Source of the DNA: Puffinus mauretanicus
Taxonomy: Eukaryota > Chordata > Aves > Procellariiformes > Procellariidae
Direction: 5' to 3'
Length of the DNA: 64,000 nt
Assembly: GCA_023333565.1 (NCBI GenBank)
Contig: JAJKFH010000668.1
Coordinates: forward strand, 493,613-557,612
This document shows, piece after piece, positions 21,946-32,582 of this stretch (within the stretch, counting starts at the first letter, position 1; each line of letters starts with the position of its first letter). A program made the position numbers and the translations under genes. The notes beneath the pieces are model-generated. The model was not told where the DNA came from. It ran no database searches and was given only the letters and a program-made list of their open reading frames with translations.

Positions 21946-23289
21946 AGGGGGGGGGGGGGCCGGTGCTGAGCGGCAGCCGTGGGGGGTTCGGGGGCGCTGC
22001 CTGTGCGCACAGCTCCGGGGCGGGGGGGCCATGTGCCTGCGGGGCTGTGCCGGGGGCGTCCCCTCGTTTGCACGGCTGCAGGGGGCCGGGGGCTCCCCTG
22101 AGGCTCCTGCCGGCTCAGCCACCCCGATGCCCGGGCAGCCCGAGCCGTCCTGACCCCCACCCAGGGCGGCTGCCACGTCAGCAGGGTGGCCCCCACCCAG
22201 GGCTGCGGCAGCCCTGCCCTGCGCTCGCCAGGCCGCGGCGGTTTCAACCATGGGCTGGGCTTGGCGCAGCCTTAACACCCCCCCCACCCCCCCGCTCTGT
22301 GGTTTGGGGGGCTGAGCTCCAGCTCTGCAGAGCACAGAGTCCCCCCCCCAGCACGGCGGGGAGCCTCCCCGGGGAACCCCCTGTGGCCATGTGGGGTCCT
22401 GGCCCAGGCCGGGGGTGCAGCGAGTGCCAGCGGGGAGTGCGGTGGCTGTGGGTGCAGAGGTGCAAACCGCCTGTACCCACCCCGCGGGCGGCAGAGGGGG
22501 ATGCCCCAATCCCGTAGGTAAGGATTGGTGCAGGTCCTGCGTATGCACGCACGTTTGCACCCACGGCTGCATGTGCAGGGATCTTTGTGCAGACCCTGCG
22601 TCTCCAGCTCTGCTGCAGCCGTCCGAGCACCCCAGTTCCAGCTGCACGGGGAGCACAGGCATTCCCTGGGGTGCCCTGCGCACTGGTGGTGCAGGGGCCT
22701 GTGTGTGTGGTGGCAGAAAGCTGCAGCATGGGCACAGGGTGAGCTGGAGCTGGACAAAGCTTCCTGACCGCCTCTCCTGCCTCCCCAGGGCGTCTGGAGT
22801 GGGGAGCCACGGCCGTGGGGTGCAGGAGAAGCTGCTGCTCGTTTCTCGGCTGCTGTTCCAGCTCCAGCCTGGGGTCCGAGGTACGAGCGCGGTGGGTAAG
22901 TGCCACCAGGTCTGCGTGGGGCTGGGCGTGGACGCTTGCACGGCCGCACTCGTGTGCGTCTTGCACAGACGGGTTCTCCCGCAGTTTGGGTCTGTGCATG
23001 TTGAGGACACGGGCAGGCAAGAGCACGCGTGTGCGTATGCACACATGTGCCGGTGCTTATTTGTGCTCCCGGGCGTGCCCACACACGGGGCCACACGTGT
23101 GCCCCCGCCGCCTGCCCGTGGTCGCTCGCCGACGTCGGCGTGTGCGTGCACGCGCAAGGCCGGGGTGGGCGGGTGTGCTGGGCCGCGCACACGCACATGT
23201 CAGGGGTTGCCCTCACATGCAGCCGTGCGCACTTCGCCTCCCCGGCGGCCTCTGCACGCCGGGCCCTGCGTCTCGGCGCTGCCGGGGAA

Positions 23290-23323
23290 TGACTCACGGG
23301 CTCGCAGAGGAAGCGGTGACTCA
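23290..23323. promoter_or_regulatory. Tandem AP-1 pair
   Basis: There are two perfect TGACTCA heptamers, at 23290-23296 and 23317-23323, 27 bp apart start to start. That is between two and three helical turns and allows co-binding of two FOS/JUN dimers. They belong to the AP-1 cluster described for 20.5-32.4 kb. Confidence 0.45.
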
Positions 23324-24423
23324 GTCCTGGATTCCTGCCTCTCCCCATCCCCCGGCCAGCCCGGCCATCGCAGCCACGTGGAGCCTGCGGGACCTGAGCC
23401 GCAGCCGGCCCGGCAGGGCGCAGCTGGGTGCTGGGTGCTGGGGCTCCCCGTCGGGCTGCTGGGAGCAGTGCTGGGGGCATGTGCCCCTTCCCTGGGCTGC
23501 TGCGGGGTCCCTGTGCGGCCATGGGGACCCCGGTGCCTTTGGGCACGCGGGAGGCAGCAGCCCCAGGCACTCGGGGTGGCACCGTGCACGCCCTGACTCC
23601 CACCTGAGCTGGGCACCGGGTTCAGGCTCGGGCACGTTTCCCGGGGTGTTTCGGGTGGTGCCGGCTGCGCGCAGCCCTGGCTGAACCCGGCGTGCCGCCC
23701 CCGGGCAGCGGTGCCAGGCGCTGCCCCGAGCTCCCGCCTGGGCGGGCTCCCCTCGGCGCGGGGGGCACCTGCGGAGCCGTTACCTCTGGGTGCACCCGTG
23801 GGCTGGTCACGGCAGCTGGGTGCTGGGCATTGCCTGTCCCGCTGCCCAGGCTCCCGCCGCCCCCTCAGTCCCCCCAGCCGGCGGCTGCTCCCTGGCCCAT
23901 GCCAGCCCCACGGCGGGGGGGTCTGCCTGTCGCTGACCCACTCCTTCCCTGGCCCGACGTGCCGGTGCCCCCCGGAGGGGCTGCAAGCCCCGGTACGGCA
24001 CCGGCACCAAACGTGGCCGGGGCTGTTCCACCTGCCGTGGGTTTGCCGCGGGTCTGGGGTGCGGCAGTGGCTCTGCCTGCCCCTGGCGCTGAGCCACCAC
24101 CGGCACCGGGCTCTGCAGCTGCTCTGGGGTGTCCGGGGTGCCACGGTGTCCCGCAGGCAGCACCGGGGACCTGGGCACGGGCAGGGTGCAGGTGCTGGTG
24201 GCTGCAGAGGGGACAGGGGCTTGTGCCACGGGCCCAGGGCACCAGCACCCTTGGCCAGAGCAGACGGGTCCTGCCTGCACCCTGGGCAGGTCTGTGCGTC
24301 TGCCGTCACAGCCCAGGGACGGGGATGGGGACCCAGGCAGGGGCTGGCAGCACGGACCAGGGCGCTGTGCCGGCAGTGCCGCGCGGTGCCCGGGGTGCTG
24401 TGCCGTGGCACGAGCAGCCTCTG

Positions 24424-24960
24424 TGAGTCAGAGCGAGGTGGAGCCGCGGCCCCCTCCCCGCTCGCCCCGTTCCCAGGCCCCGCTCGCGAGAATCGCTTTC
24501 GCAATGACTGGGGCAGCCACCCCGGCCCTTCCCTCCAGCGCCCGGCTCTGCTGAGCTCGCCCTGGCCCCGTGCCCCGCAGGTTGCCCACGCTGCCCGCGG
24601 CCTCCTGCCGCGCATCGCTGCCCGTGCCCCGGCACGGCTGCTGCCGCTGGGTTCAGCCAAATCCCCTTAACTCTGCCCCTCGCCAGCTCCTGCCACGGGC
24701 GCTGCTGAGACCGCGGCGTTCGCCCTCCCGAGCGGACCCCGTGGGGCCGTGGTCCCCTCCGCGGGGACGGGGTCTGGCAGGTGGCAGTGGGGGGGTCACG
24801 GCGAGCGGCCGCCGGGGCCAGAGGCGGCAACGAGCGCCCGCGGAGCCGGGGTGAGTCAGTGGCAGGCAGGTGGGGAGGCGCGGGGACGCGCAGCGATCCG
24901 GGAATGACTCATCTGTTAAACAAACAAACAGGCGAGTCCGTGTGAAGCTGCGCTTCCTCC
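24424..24960. promoter_or_regulatory. AP-1 triplet with forkhead-like motif
   Basis: TGAGTCA occurs at 24424-24430 and 24852-24858, and TGACTCA at 24905-24911. The last is followed by TGTTAAACAAACAAACA, a forkhead-type A/C-rich motif. This looks like an inducible enhancer core, on motif evidence only. Confidence 0.4.
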
Positions 24961-25912
24961 GCGCCCCGGCAGCGCCGGGGGAGCCGCCGGTGCACCCCGG
25001 CTGCCGAGCCCCCCTCGGGGCGGCGGCGGCTTCGGGAGCAGCCGCGGAGCTGCAGCCGCACACGTGGCCGTGCACGCACAGGGGCAGGGGACACCCCTGT
25101 CCCCACCCGCTTCCCGCGCCACCGGCAGCGTTGCGGTGGGGTGCAGCGGGGGCTGTGGGTGGGGGGCTGGAGCCCGCTCCTGGTTCGGAGACAGACGCGT
25201 GGCAGCACGGGGACGTTTCAGTGTCTCGGCAGCAGCGTTCCAGAGGTGCGAGGCTCGGCTGGTGCCGTTCGGGGAAGTGTTGGGGGGGGAGTGAGAGCGA
25301 AGCAGCGAATCCGCCCCCGGCGCGCAGGTAGCTCAGCCCTGAGAAAAAGCCTCGAGAGGCTCCGCGGCACCCACCGATAGCGCTGAGCTGGCAGCCGGGA
25401 TGGGTGCGGGGGGGACCCCGGGTTCCTGCCGTGCAGCGGGGACCCCGCGGGGCTGGGGTCGCCCCGGTGGGGATGTGAACCTGCTTGTGCAGGAGCCGGT
25501 CGTGCGGCTGGGGGGTCCCGAGGGGCTCTGCGGGGGAGATGCTCAGGGCCGGCTGCTTGGCGGGGTCAGGGTGGGCCGGTCCCCCTGCAGAGGCTGCTGG
25601 TAACCCCCGACCCGGGGGGGAGCCGGGATGGAGCCGGTGCTGGGCCGGGCATCGGCAGCACCGAGCAGCAGCAGCGGCTGGTGCATTTGAGGGCACGTGC
25701 CCGGGAAAGGGGCAGCAGGGCTGGTGCCAGGCAGGTGGGGACGAGGGGGACCGAGGGCAGCAAGTGGCAGCCGCCGGAGCCGGTTGGCAACCGAGGAGCT
25801 CGGTGGGCGCCGGGGCAGAGCACCGCGTGCCGGCTGCTGGCCACAGCACCAGGGACTTCCAGGACAGGGGAAAAAGCCGCACTCGGCCAGGGGTTGTGAA
25901 GGGGAAAGAGGC

Positions 25913-26010
25913 TGAGTCACGTAATTACGGAGCTGCCAGCCCAGCATCGATCCCGGCAAAATCATGGAATAGCTGATCCAGGCCATGATTAATAAAGCGT
26001 TAGAGCGCAA
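25913..26010. promoter_or_regulatory. AT-rich candidate enhancer core with AP-1 and homeobox-type motifs
   Basis: TGAGTCA (25913-25919) is followed directly by CGTAATTAC. Complex low-GC sequence then runs on, including ATCGAT and ATGATTAATAAAG. The patch contrasts with the GC-rich surroundings, has no simple-repeat character and is rich in homeodomain-type TAAT cores. It has the look of a conserved non-coding element. Confidence 0.35.
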
Positions 26011-27648
26011 CGGCACGGCTGCTGCTCGCGCCCGCCAGCCACCCGCGCTCGGCACGGCCCGGCCGCCAGCCCGCTGTCCCCGGGATGAGGTTTTCTTTCC
26101 AAGACCCGTTTTTCAGAAGTCAGCAAGTTTCCGGGCACAGCGGAGATCTTTCCTGGGCCGGCAGCCGGGTCTCCCGGCTCCTGCTGGGAGGGGGAGTGCG
26201 GCTGGTCCCCAGCGGGCACCGCACCCTGCCCCACGGCCGGCGGGATGGTGCCCGGGGGTCCCGGGCGCAGTGGGGGGTGACGAGGCGCTGGCTGGGCTGG
26301 GGATCCCCAAACACCTGCTTTTCACCCCGGGGTGAAGGCGCCTTCGGAGGAGCCGCGGTGGCCGGTGGCGGGCGGGCGCCTGGCTCCGGCTGCCGGGGAT
26401 TTCCCGGGTCTGGGCTCACCTGGGCTGGGGCCGCGCGGCCTCTCCCTCGGCCGGCGGGTTGTAAAACCCAACCGTATGCAACCGCCCCGGCCCACGCCAC
26501 GGCCGGCCTGCCCGGGCACCCTGCGGCTCGGCTGCGTGGCCGCCGGGCTGGGAGCGGGCTGGGGGGTGGCCAGGCTGTCCCACGGGGCTGCCGACTGCCC
26601 GGCTCTGGCTGGTCCCGGTCCTGCACCCCCTGAGATGCAGCCCGAGCCCCTGACCTGCGGGTCCCATCTCTGCTCTGAGTTTTGTCTGTTCTCAGCCCAA
26701 AGGAGCTTCCTCCGGGCCCTGCTGCAGCCGGGGCAGAGCCAGCCGGCGCTGGGTGGGGGCTGCGAGCGCTGCCGCGATGCTGCACCCGGGCACCGGGTCC
26801 ATCGCCCCAACCCTCGGTGGGGCTGTGCCATCACCGTCACCACCAGCGAGTCCCAGGCGTGACTCGGGGCCCCGTGCACACGCGCGCCCTTGCCGGCGTG
26901 GGCCCAAAATATCAGGATGTTTTGTGGTGTTGGAAAAAGGGTCATTCACTTACTGGATTTTTTTTTTTCCCCCCTCCTTTTTGAGCAGGCATGGGAGCCG
27001 GGTGGTGAGGTCTGCGAAAGTGCTGAGCTGGTGTGAACCCGAGATCCGCAGCTCCTCTGCTACAGCCCTTCCTGGAAGCGGCTGCGGGGAACGTCCCCGC
27101 CGGGTGCGGTACGTGGGCAGCCGTGCCCATCCCCACGGCGTCTGGGCGCCTCGTACGGGAGGGAGAGCCCCTCCTCTGAGGCTGAAGGCAGGGGCAGGAG
27201 GTGCAGGGGTGGGGGGGGCTCAGTGGAAGTGCCCTGGGTGCTCCTGCCTTGCTGTGGGGGGGACGGGGCGATTCCCACCCGTGCTCCCCCCAAGCGAGGG
27301 GCCCACACTGGTGGCGGGCACCCATCCGCCATGCCGGGGCAGCGACCGGCGCGCATGAGGCTCCGGGAGAGGCACCGGACTCTTGCGGCAGCTCGGGCTG
27401 TGCCGATGCGATGCTGGCAGCGCCTGGCACGGCCCCTGAACTGCTGGTGCCCACGTGCAGGGATTAACTGGGCGCTCGTGCATGCGTTAACGGTCGTTCT
27501 TGTGTGGAGTGACCTGCAAGAGGTGGCTGGGCTGGTGCGGGAGAGATTTGGGCACCCACGCGTGCCATCGGTGTCCTCTGGGGCTTGTGCCAGCGCGGCA
27601 GGGCCCTGTGCCAGGAAACCCTTCCGTCTCAACAGAGAAGGGGCAAGA

Positions 27649-27662
27649 GGGAAACTGAGGCA
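27649..27662 (+). repeat. MIR core relic
   Basis: GGGAAACTGAGGCA matches the MIR core. Flanks are diverged beyond eye alignment. Confidence 0.35.
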
Positions 27663-28271
27663 GAGGCGTGGGGTCGCCGATCAGGGAGAGATCAAGATGG
27701 TCCCCAGTGGGGAGGGACGGGGGGGACCTGCCTGCGGCTGCTCGCCCTCCCGCTGCTCCTGCCTCGCCGCTGCTTTGGGGCAAAACAGGGTGCGTTGGCG
27801 GGGGAGCAGCTCGCCCGCCCTGCGCCTGGCAGCCGGACCCCGTGGCGGGTCTGGGACCCTCGTGATGCCGTGGCTCGGTGGTGCTGACCCCGCTGCCCTG
27901 TCCCCCTCCTGGGTCACGTCCCCGGCCGTGTCCCCGCGCCAGCCCGGCAGCGGGGATGTGCCGCTGCCCCCGGCTCTGCTCTTTGCCCCTTCCCAGCCTG
28001 CCCAGGCCGTGACCCGTCCTGCACCCGTGATGCTGCCGTGCCGACTGGCACCGGTCCCCGACCCTGGCCGGGTCCCTGGGGACCGTGCCGAGCCGTGGTG
28101 CTGGTGGCATGCACAGCGTCGGGGCCGCGGCACCGAGCCCTGGGGCAAGTGGGAGCCATTCGAGGGCAACCCGGTGGCTGGGGACGTCGCCACCCCGGGG
28201 GTCCCTGCGTCGCCTCCCCTTCCCCACGGCGGGGGCGTGGGGCTCGGCGTGTCCTGCCCGGGGCCACGCGC

Positions 28272-28315
28272 TGAGTCAGGGACAGACCAAGGATAGCGTC
28301 GGGCGCCCTGACTCA
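28272..28315. promoter_or_regulatory. Paired AP-1 sites
   Basis: TGAGTCA at 28272-28278 and TGACTCA at 28309-28315 lie 37 bp apart, start to start. They continue the AP-1 cluster of this intergenic region. Confidence 0.35.
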
Positions 28316-29043
28316 CGGCCTGGGTGCGAGGGGCCAGGCAGCGCTTCCCCCAGGCAGGGGGGACCCCCCCCCCATCCGTGTCAGCCCCTTCCCACCCCCC
28401 CCAGAGCGATGGAGAGGACCCAGGAGCACTGGTCCCTACTCTCGTGCGTCGGCCTTGGACCCCTCCGGAGCCGGGGGCTGCCATCGCTGGCTCTGTCCCT
28501 GGCTGCTGTCACCAGCCCCAGAGCAGGGAAGGGAAATCTGCAGGCAGGGAGCGGCTGCCTCTCGCCCCGGGACCCTCTCCCTGCCCCCTGCGGCACCTCC
28601 CCTGCCCACGCAGGGCACGGAGCCCCCCGAAAGGCCGCGGTGCCGTGCCGTGCCGAGGGGCTCGGAAAACCTTGGGAGAAGGCGTGCGGGGAAGAGCCAG
28701 GCTACCCGGTCCCCTCCTGTTCGCAGCTCCCCTTGCACACGCGTGTGCACACCGCAGCCCTGCCACACACGCCTGTGCACCGGCCCTGCAAGCACGCACA
28801 GCCCCCTCCTGCGCCCCGGCTTCCCATGGCCCCCCACGGCCGCCCGTCTGTGCCCCCCCAGCTCCTGGCCAACCCCCCCCCCCCGCTTCCTCCCGCCTCT
28901 CCGGGAGTGTTTTCCCGCAGTGTCTCCATTGATAAATCCGGAGCGTTGCCACGGAGACGCTGCAGCGGGGCGCAGCGGGGGTGCAGAGCCACCGAGGGGC
29001 CCAGGCACATGGTGCCAGGCCAAGCGGGGCTGACTGGGTGGAC

Positions 29044-29285
29044 TCATGTGGTTGCACACGTGTGCAGTTGCACACATGTGTGGTTGCACACGTGTGGTTG
29101 CACACGTGTGTGGTTGCACACCTGCAGCTGCACACGTGTGCAGTTGCACACATGTATGGTTGCACACGTGTGTGGTTGCACACCTGCAGTTGCACACGTG
29201 TGTGGTTGCACACCTGCAGTTGCACACGTGTGTGATTGCACATGTGCAGTTGCACACGTGTGTGATTGCACACGTGTGCATGGCA
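29044..29285. repeat. 14-16-bp minisatellite of CACGTG E-boxes
   Basis: The unit is about GTGTGGTTGCACAC (14-16 bp), and pairs of units form a 30-bp higher-order period. Nine perfect palindromic CACGTG E-boxes begin at 29057, 29089, 29103, 29133, 29165, 29195, 29225, 29255 and 29271. Intervening units carry CACCTG or CATGTG instead. CACGTG binds MYC/MAX, USF and CLOCK/BMAL1. The repetitive histidine/threonine/cysteine open frames across it are not coding. Confidence 0.9.
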
Positions 29286-29560
29286 GGTGCCAGCCAGGCA
29301 GCGTGTGTGCAACGGCTGAGGCGTGGGTGTGAGCTGTCCCTGTGCAGAGCGTGCACGGGTGTCCGGGTGTGCACATGCATGCGGGAAGTGGCATGCGTGC
29401 TCACATGCGTGTGAAGCTGAGGGCATGGGCTGGTGTGCCCTGGGGGTGCGGGGCTGCGGGGGGCTCCGGGACCCCAGCCTGGAGCAGAGCAGGCAGACGC
29501 AGCCCCTGGCACCGTCTGGCTCCTCTCCTGCAAAAGAGCCCCGGGGCCGCCAGCCCCAGT

Positions 29561-29575
29561 GGGGAAACTGAGGCA
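29561..29575 (+). repeat. MIR core relic
   Basis: GGGGAAACTGAGGCA is an exact MIR core match. It is followed by CGGGGCTGG, which only loosely continues the element. Confidence 0.4.
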
Positions 29576-30653
29576 CGGGGCTGGCGTGTGATTCATCCTG
29601 AAGCAGACAGTCACTCGGGGACAGGGAAGAGAGCTCACGCTGCCACCGCCTCTGACCGCTGGCTGCACGGCACCATTGCACACATGCTTGCACACCCGTG
29701 TGCCGCTGGCGTGTCGTTGCGGCGCGGGTGTGTGCACGCGTGGTTCTGCCGGTGGGCAACCCCCTCTGCCCTGCAGCAGCCTCCACGCTGGGGTGCGGGT
29801 GTGTTCCCCTGCGTGTGTGCGTGTTCCTGCACACATGTGTTCCTGTGCATGCGTGTCCACGTGTGTGCCTGCACGCCTGCATGGTCCCATGGGTGCTGGG
29901 GTTCTCCCGGCTGCTGTGGGGTGCTCGGGGCCCTGGCACTGTTTTGTGACTGGCACCGCACTGGGAATGGGAACCCGCTGCAGGGGGGTCTGGCGGCGTG
30001 GGGGGCTCAGGCGTGTGAGGGGGGCACGGGGGGCTGGAGCTGGGCCCTGCGCCGGGGAAGCCCCGGGACCACCCACGGCCTCCAGCGCGGCCGGGCGGCT
30101 GCAGACCCCGAGCGCTGGCGCCGCGACCACCCCCTGTGCGGGGCTGGGGTGGGCAAGGGGAGCGGCGGGGGCTCGGGCAGGCGGTGCCTGTCCCCAGGCA
30201 GCTCCTGCTGCTTCGCTGGCACCCTCTGCCATGCCACCCACGGCCCTGCGCTCGGGGGTCCGTGTGGGGAGCCCAGGTCCGCACGCTGCTGCGGCCGCAT
30301 GTGTTCAACCCCGCAGACGTGGGTGGGCAACAGCCCGATGTTGCCGGTGCCCAAAACCCTGAGCCGTCCTGCGGCAGGATTGTGGGGTGCTAATGGAGGT
30401 GCTGAGCACCAGGATCGGCCCCATTTGCAGCCGGGAGCTGGGGGTGCCCCTGGCCTGCCCCTCGCCACAGAGCGGGGTCTCGCCCAGGAGCTGGGGGGAC
30501 GACACGCGGACAGGACCCCACGGCACGGGGTGGCACGGGGGGGCTGCTGAGCGCAGTGCGGCCGTGGCCAGAGCACCGCGGGCACACGCGTGGGCTGTAG
30601 GGGCACACACATGTGGTGCCAGGCAGGATCGGTGCCGTGCACGTAGCGTGGCT

Positions 30654-30669
30654 GCCCTCTGCTGCCACC
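30654..30669 (-). promoter_or_regulatory. Candidate CTCF site
   Basis: On the minus strand the sequence reads GTGGCAGCAGAGGGC, one mismatch from the core consensus CCASYAGRKGGC. A CTCF site here would be a natural insulator between MIDN and CIRBP regulatory domains. A single motif by eye is weak evidence. Confidence 0.3.
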
Positions 30670-31371
30670 GTCACGGCAGTGCTCAGCACCCTCCGGCACC
30701 GCGGGCACCCACGGGCGCAGGGCCCGGAGGGACGGCGGGTGGCTGCCCCAAGGGACGGCGGGCAGGATGGGCTGGCTGGGGACAGGGACGGCCACCCAGG
30801 GTGGGGGACATCCTCAAAGAGACGTGGCCAGGGCACCAGAGAGGCTGCTGGAGCATCGCTCTCCTCCCCGCTGGCTCTCTGGGGCCTTGCGCGGGGGCTG
30901 CGCGGTGGGGAGCCGTGCCCAAGGGGACACAGCGGTGGCAGAGCTGCAAGCTGGCACCGGTGAGCTGGGGCACGCTGCACCCGTGCTCCCGTGAGCACCG
31001 GGTCCCGCTGGCCCAGCTGAGCCCGGCCGCCCCCGCTGCCGCCCGTGGGGAGCCGGGTGCTGCCGGGGCGCAGGGAGGCTGAGCGGGGGCGTAGGAAAGC
31101 AGCCGCAGCCCGTGTTCCCACCGCGCGTTGCAGCTCCCGTCAGGGCTGCCCGGCCGGACGCGGTTCAGCCCCGGCTCCGCCAAGCCCCCCGACAGCTCAT
31201 GGCAGCCCGCTGTGGGGCTGGGCACCATGCCCGGGCACTGCGCCCCGGCACAGCCTCACCCACCCGCAGCCCCACGCCGGATGGGGTGGGGGGTCGGGGC
31301 TGCAAAAGCACCAGGTTCCCTCGGCCTGGAGCCTCCCCCCGAGGTGCTGTGTCCACGCCGCAGCTCATGGG

Positions 31372-31438
31372 TGCCGTGGGGCAGGGCAGGGTGCAGGCGT
31401 GGATGCCGTGGGGCAGGGCAGGGTGCAGGCGTGGGTGC
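31372..31438 (+). repeat. 32-bp tandem duplication
   Basis: There are two near-identical copies of a 32-bp unit beginning TGCCGTGGGGCAGGGCAGGG, differing by a base or two. Confidence 0.8.
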
Positions 31439-32433
31439 CATCCAGCATCTGCATGGTGAGGCTGCAGTGGGCTGTGCACAGCGCAGCGCATGCAAACACC
31501 CCCCCCCACTCCCACACCCCCCCCAGCCTCCCCTGCACACCCACCCTAGGGTGGGGGCTCGGCGGGTCCCCGGGAGCTCCGCAGAGCCCGGCTGCAGGCC
31601 TGCACCCCACCGCTGCCAGCCCCCCCCCGGCAGCGCCCTGCCCGCAGCGGTCCCCGTGCGGCGCGGGGGGGGGGGCTGAGTGCAAGAGCCGTGGGCGTTA
31701 AAACAGGAACCGCGGCCCCCGCTTCCCGGATCTCGCTGCCTTTTTTTTTTTTTTCCAAAACACGAACCCGGGGGCGTGCGGAGACTGGGCAGTGGTCGGT
31801 GCCCTCGGCCCCCCGGGCTGCCCCCAGCCAGGGGCATAGCTGGGCTGCCCACAGCGGGCAGGGGGCCCGGCTGCAGCCCCCACCTCGCAGTGAGCCCTGT
31901 GGCCACAGATCCCCCCCCCGCAGCCGGGCACAGGAGCCCGGGCTGGACCCCCAGGTGCCCGCAAGCGGGGCCGGCAGGTCGGGGTTGCCCGTGTGTCCCA
32001 GAGATGCTCGTCCCACATTTGGGCAAACCGTGACCTCCCCAGGCAGGGTGCCCGGGCAGCGCCTGGCTCGGGGTGCTGCTGGGCATCTCTGGTGCCCAAA
32101 GGGTCCTCCTCTGCCACCCTCGCCCCCAGCACCCTGCCCTCGCCTGGCCCGGGTAACGGGGTGCCCCAAAGCACCTTTGGGTGCCACAAGCGAGCCGAAA
32201 GCCGGGTGGGAGAGGGGCAAAGCTCCGCTTGCAGCGCCGGCTGTGTCAGCGTGTGCCATGCCAGTGGCCAGTGGCGGTGGGGCTGGGGCTGTGCCAGGCG
32301 GCCCTGGGGCCAGCCAGGGGCTGGGGCCAGCCCCACGCCAGCCCCACGCCAGCCCCACATTTGCTCGAGCAACAGCGAGGACAAATACGGGGCCGATGCT
32401 CCGGGCTCTGCCCCGCGGTGCTGAGGCCAGGCG

Positions 32434-32440
32434 TGACTCA
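32434..32440. promoter_or_regulatory. AP-1 site
   Basis: A perfect TGACTCA, the distal member of the AP-1 cluster. The region then changes to less GC-rich DNA. Confidence 0.3.
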
Positions 32441-32522
32441 TCACACCGGTGCTTTCTCTGCCCTCTCTCCTGCCCAACCTACGTTTTTTCCACCACCCCT
32501 GCTCCCGGCTGAACCCTGCACA

Positions 32523-32582
32523 CCCAGCCGTACCCCCCATCCCAGCCGTACCCCCCATCCCAGCCGTACCCCTCCCCGTCCC
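32523..32582 (+). repeat. 18-bp tandem repeat, 3 copies
   Basis: CCCAGCCGTACCCCCCAT is repeated three times, the last copy diverging at its 3' end. A shorter 11-bp GCCAGCCCCAC tandem lies at about 32337-32358. Confidence 0.75.

Noticed and set aside
28436..30241. A 601-codon minus-strand frame rich in Cys, His and Thr (CATTHVCN)
   Set aside because: The periodic part is the E-box minisatellite read in antisense. It is not a zinc-finger or metallothionein-like gene.
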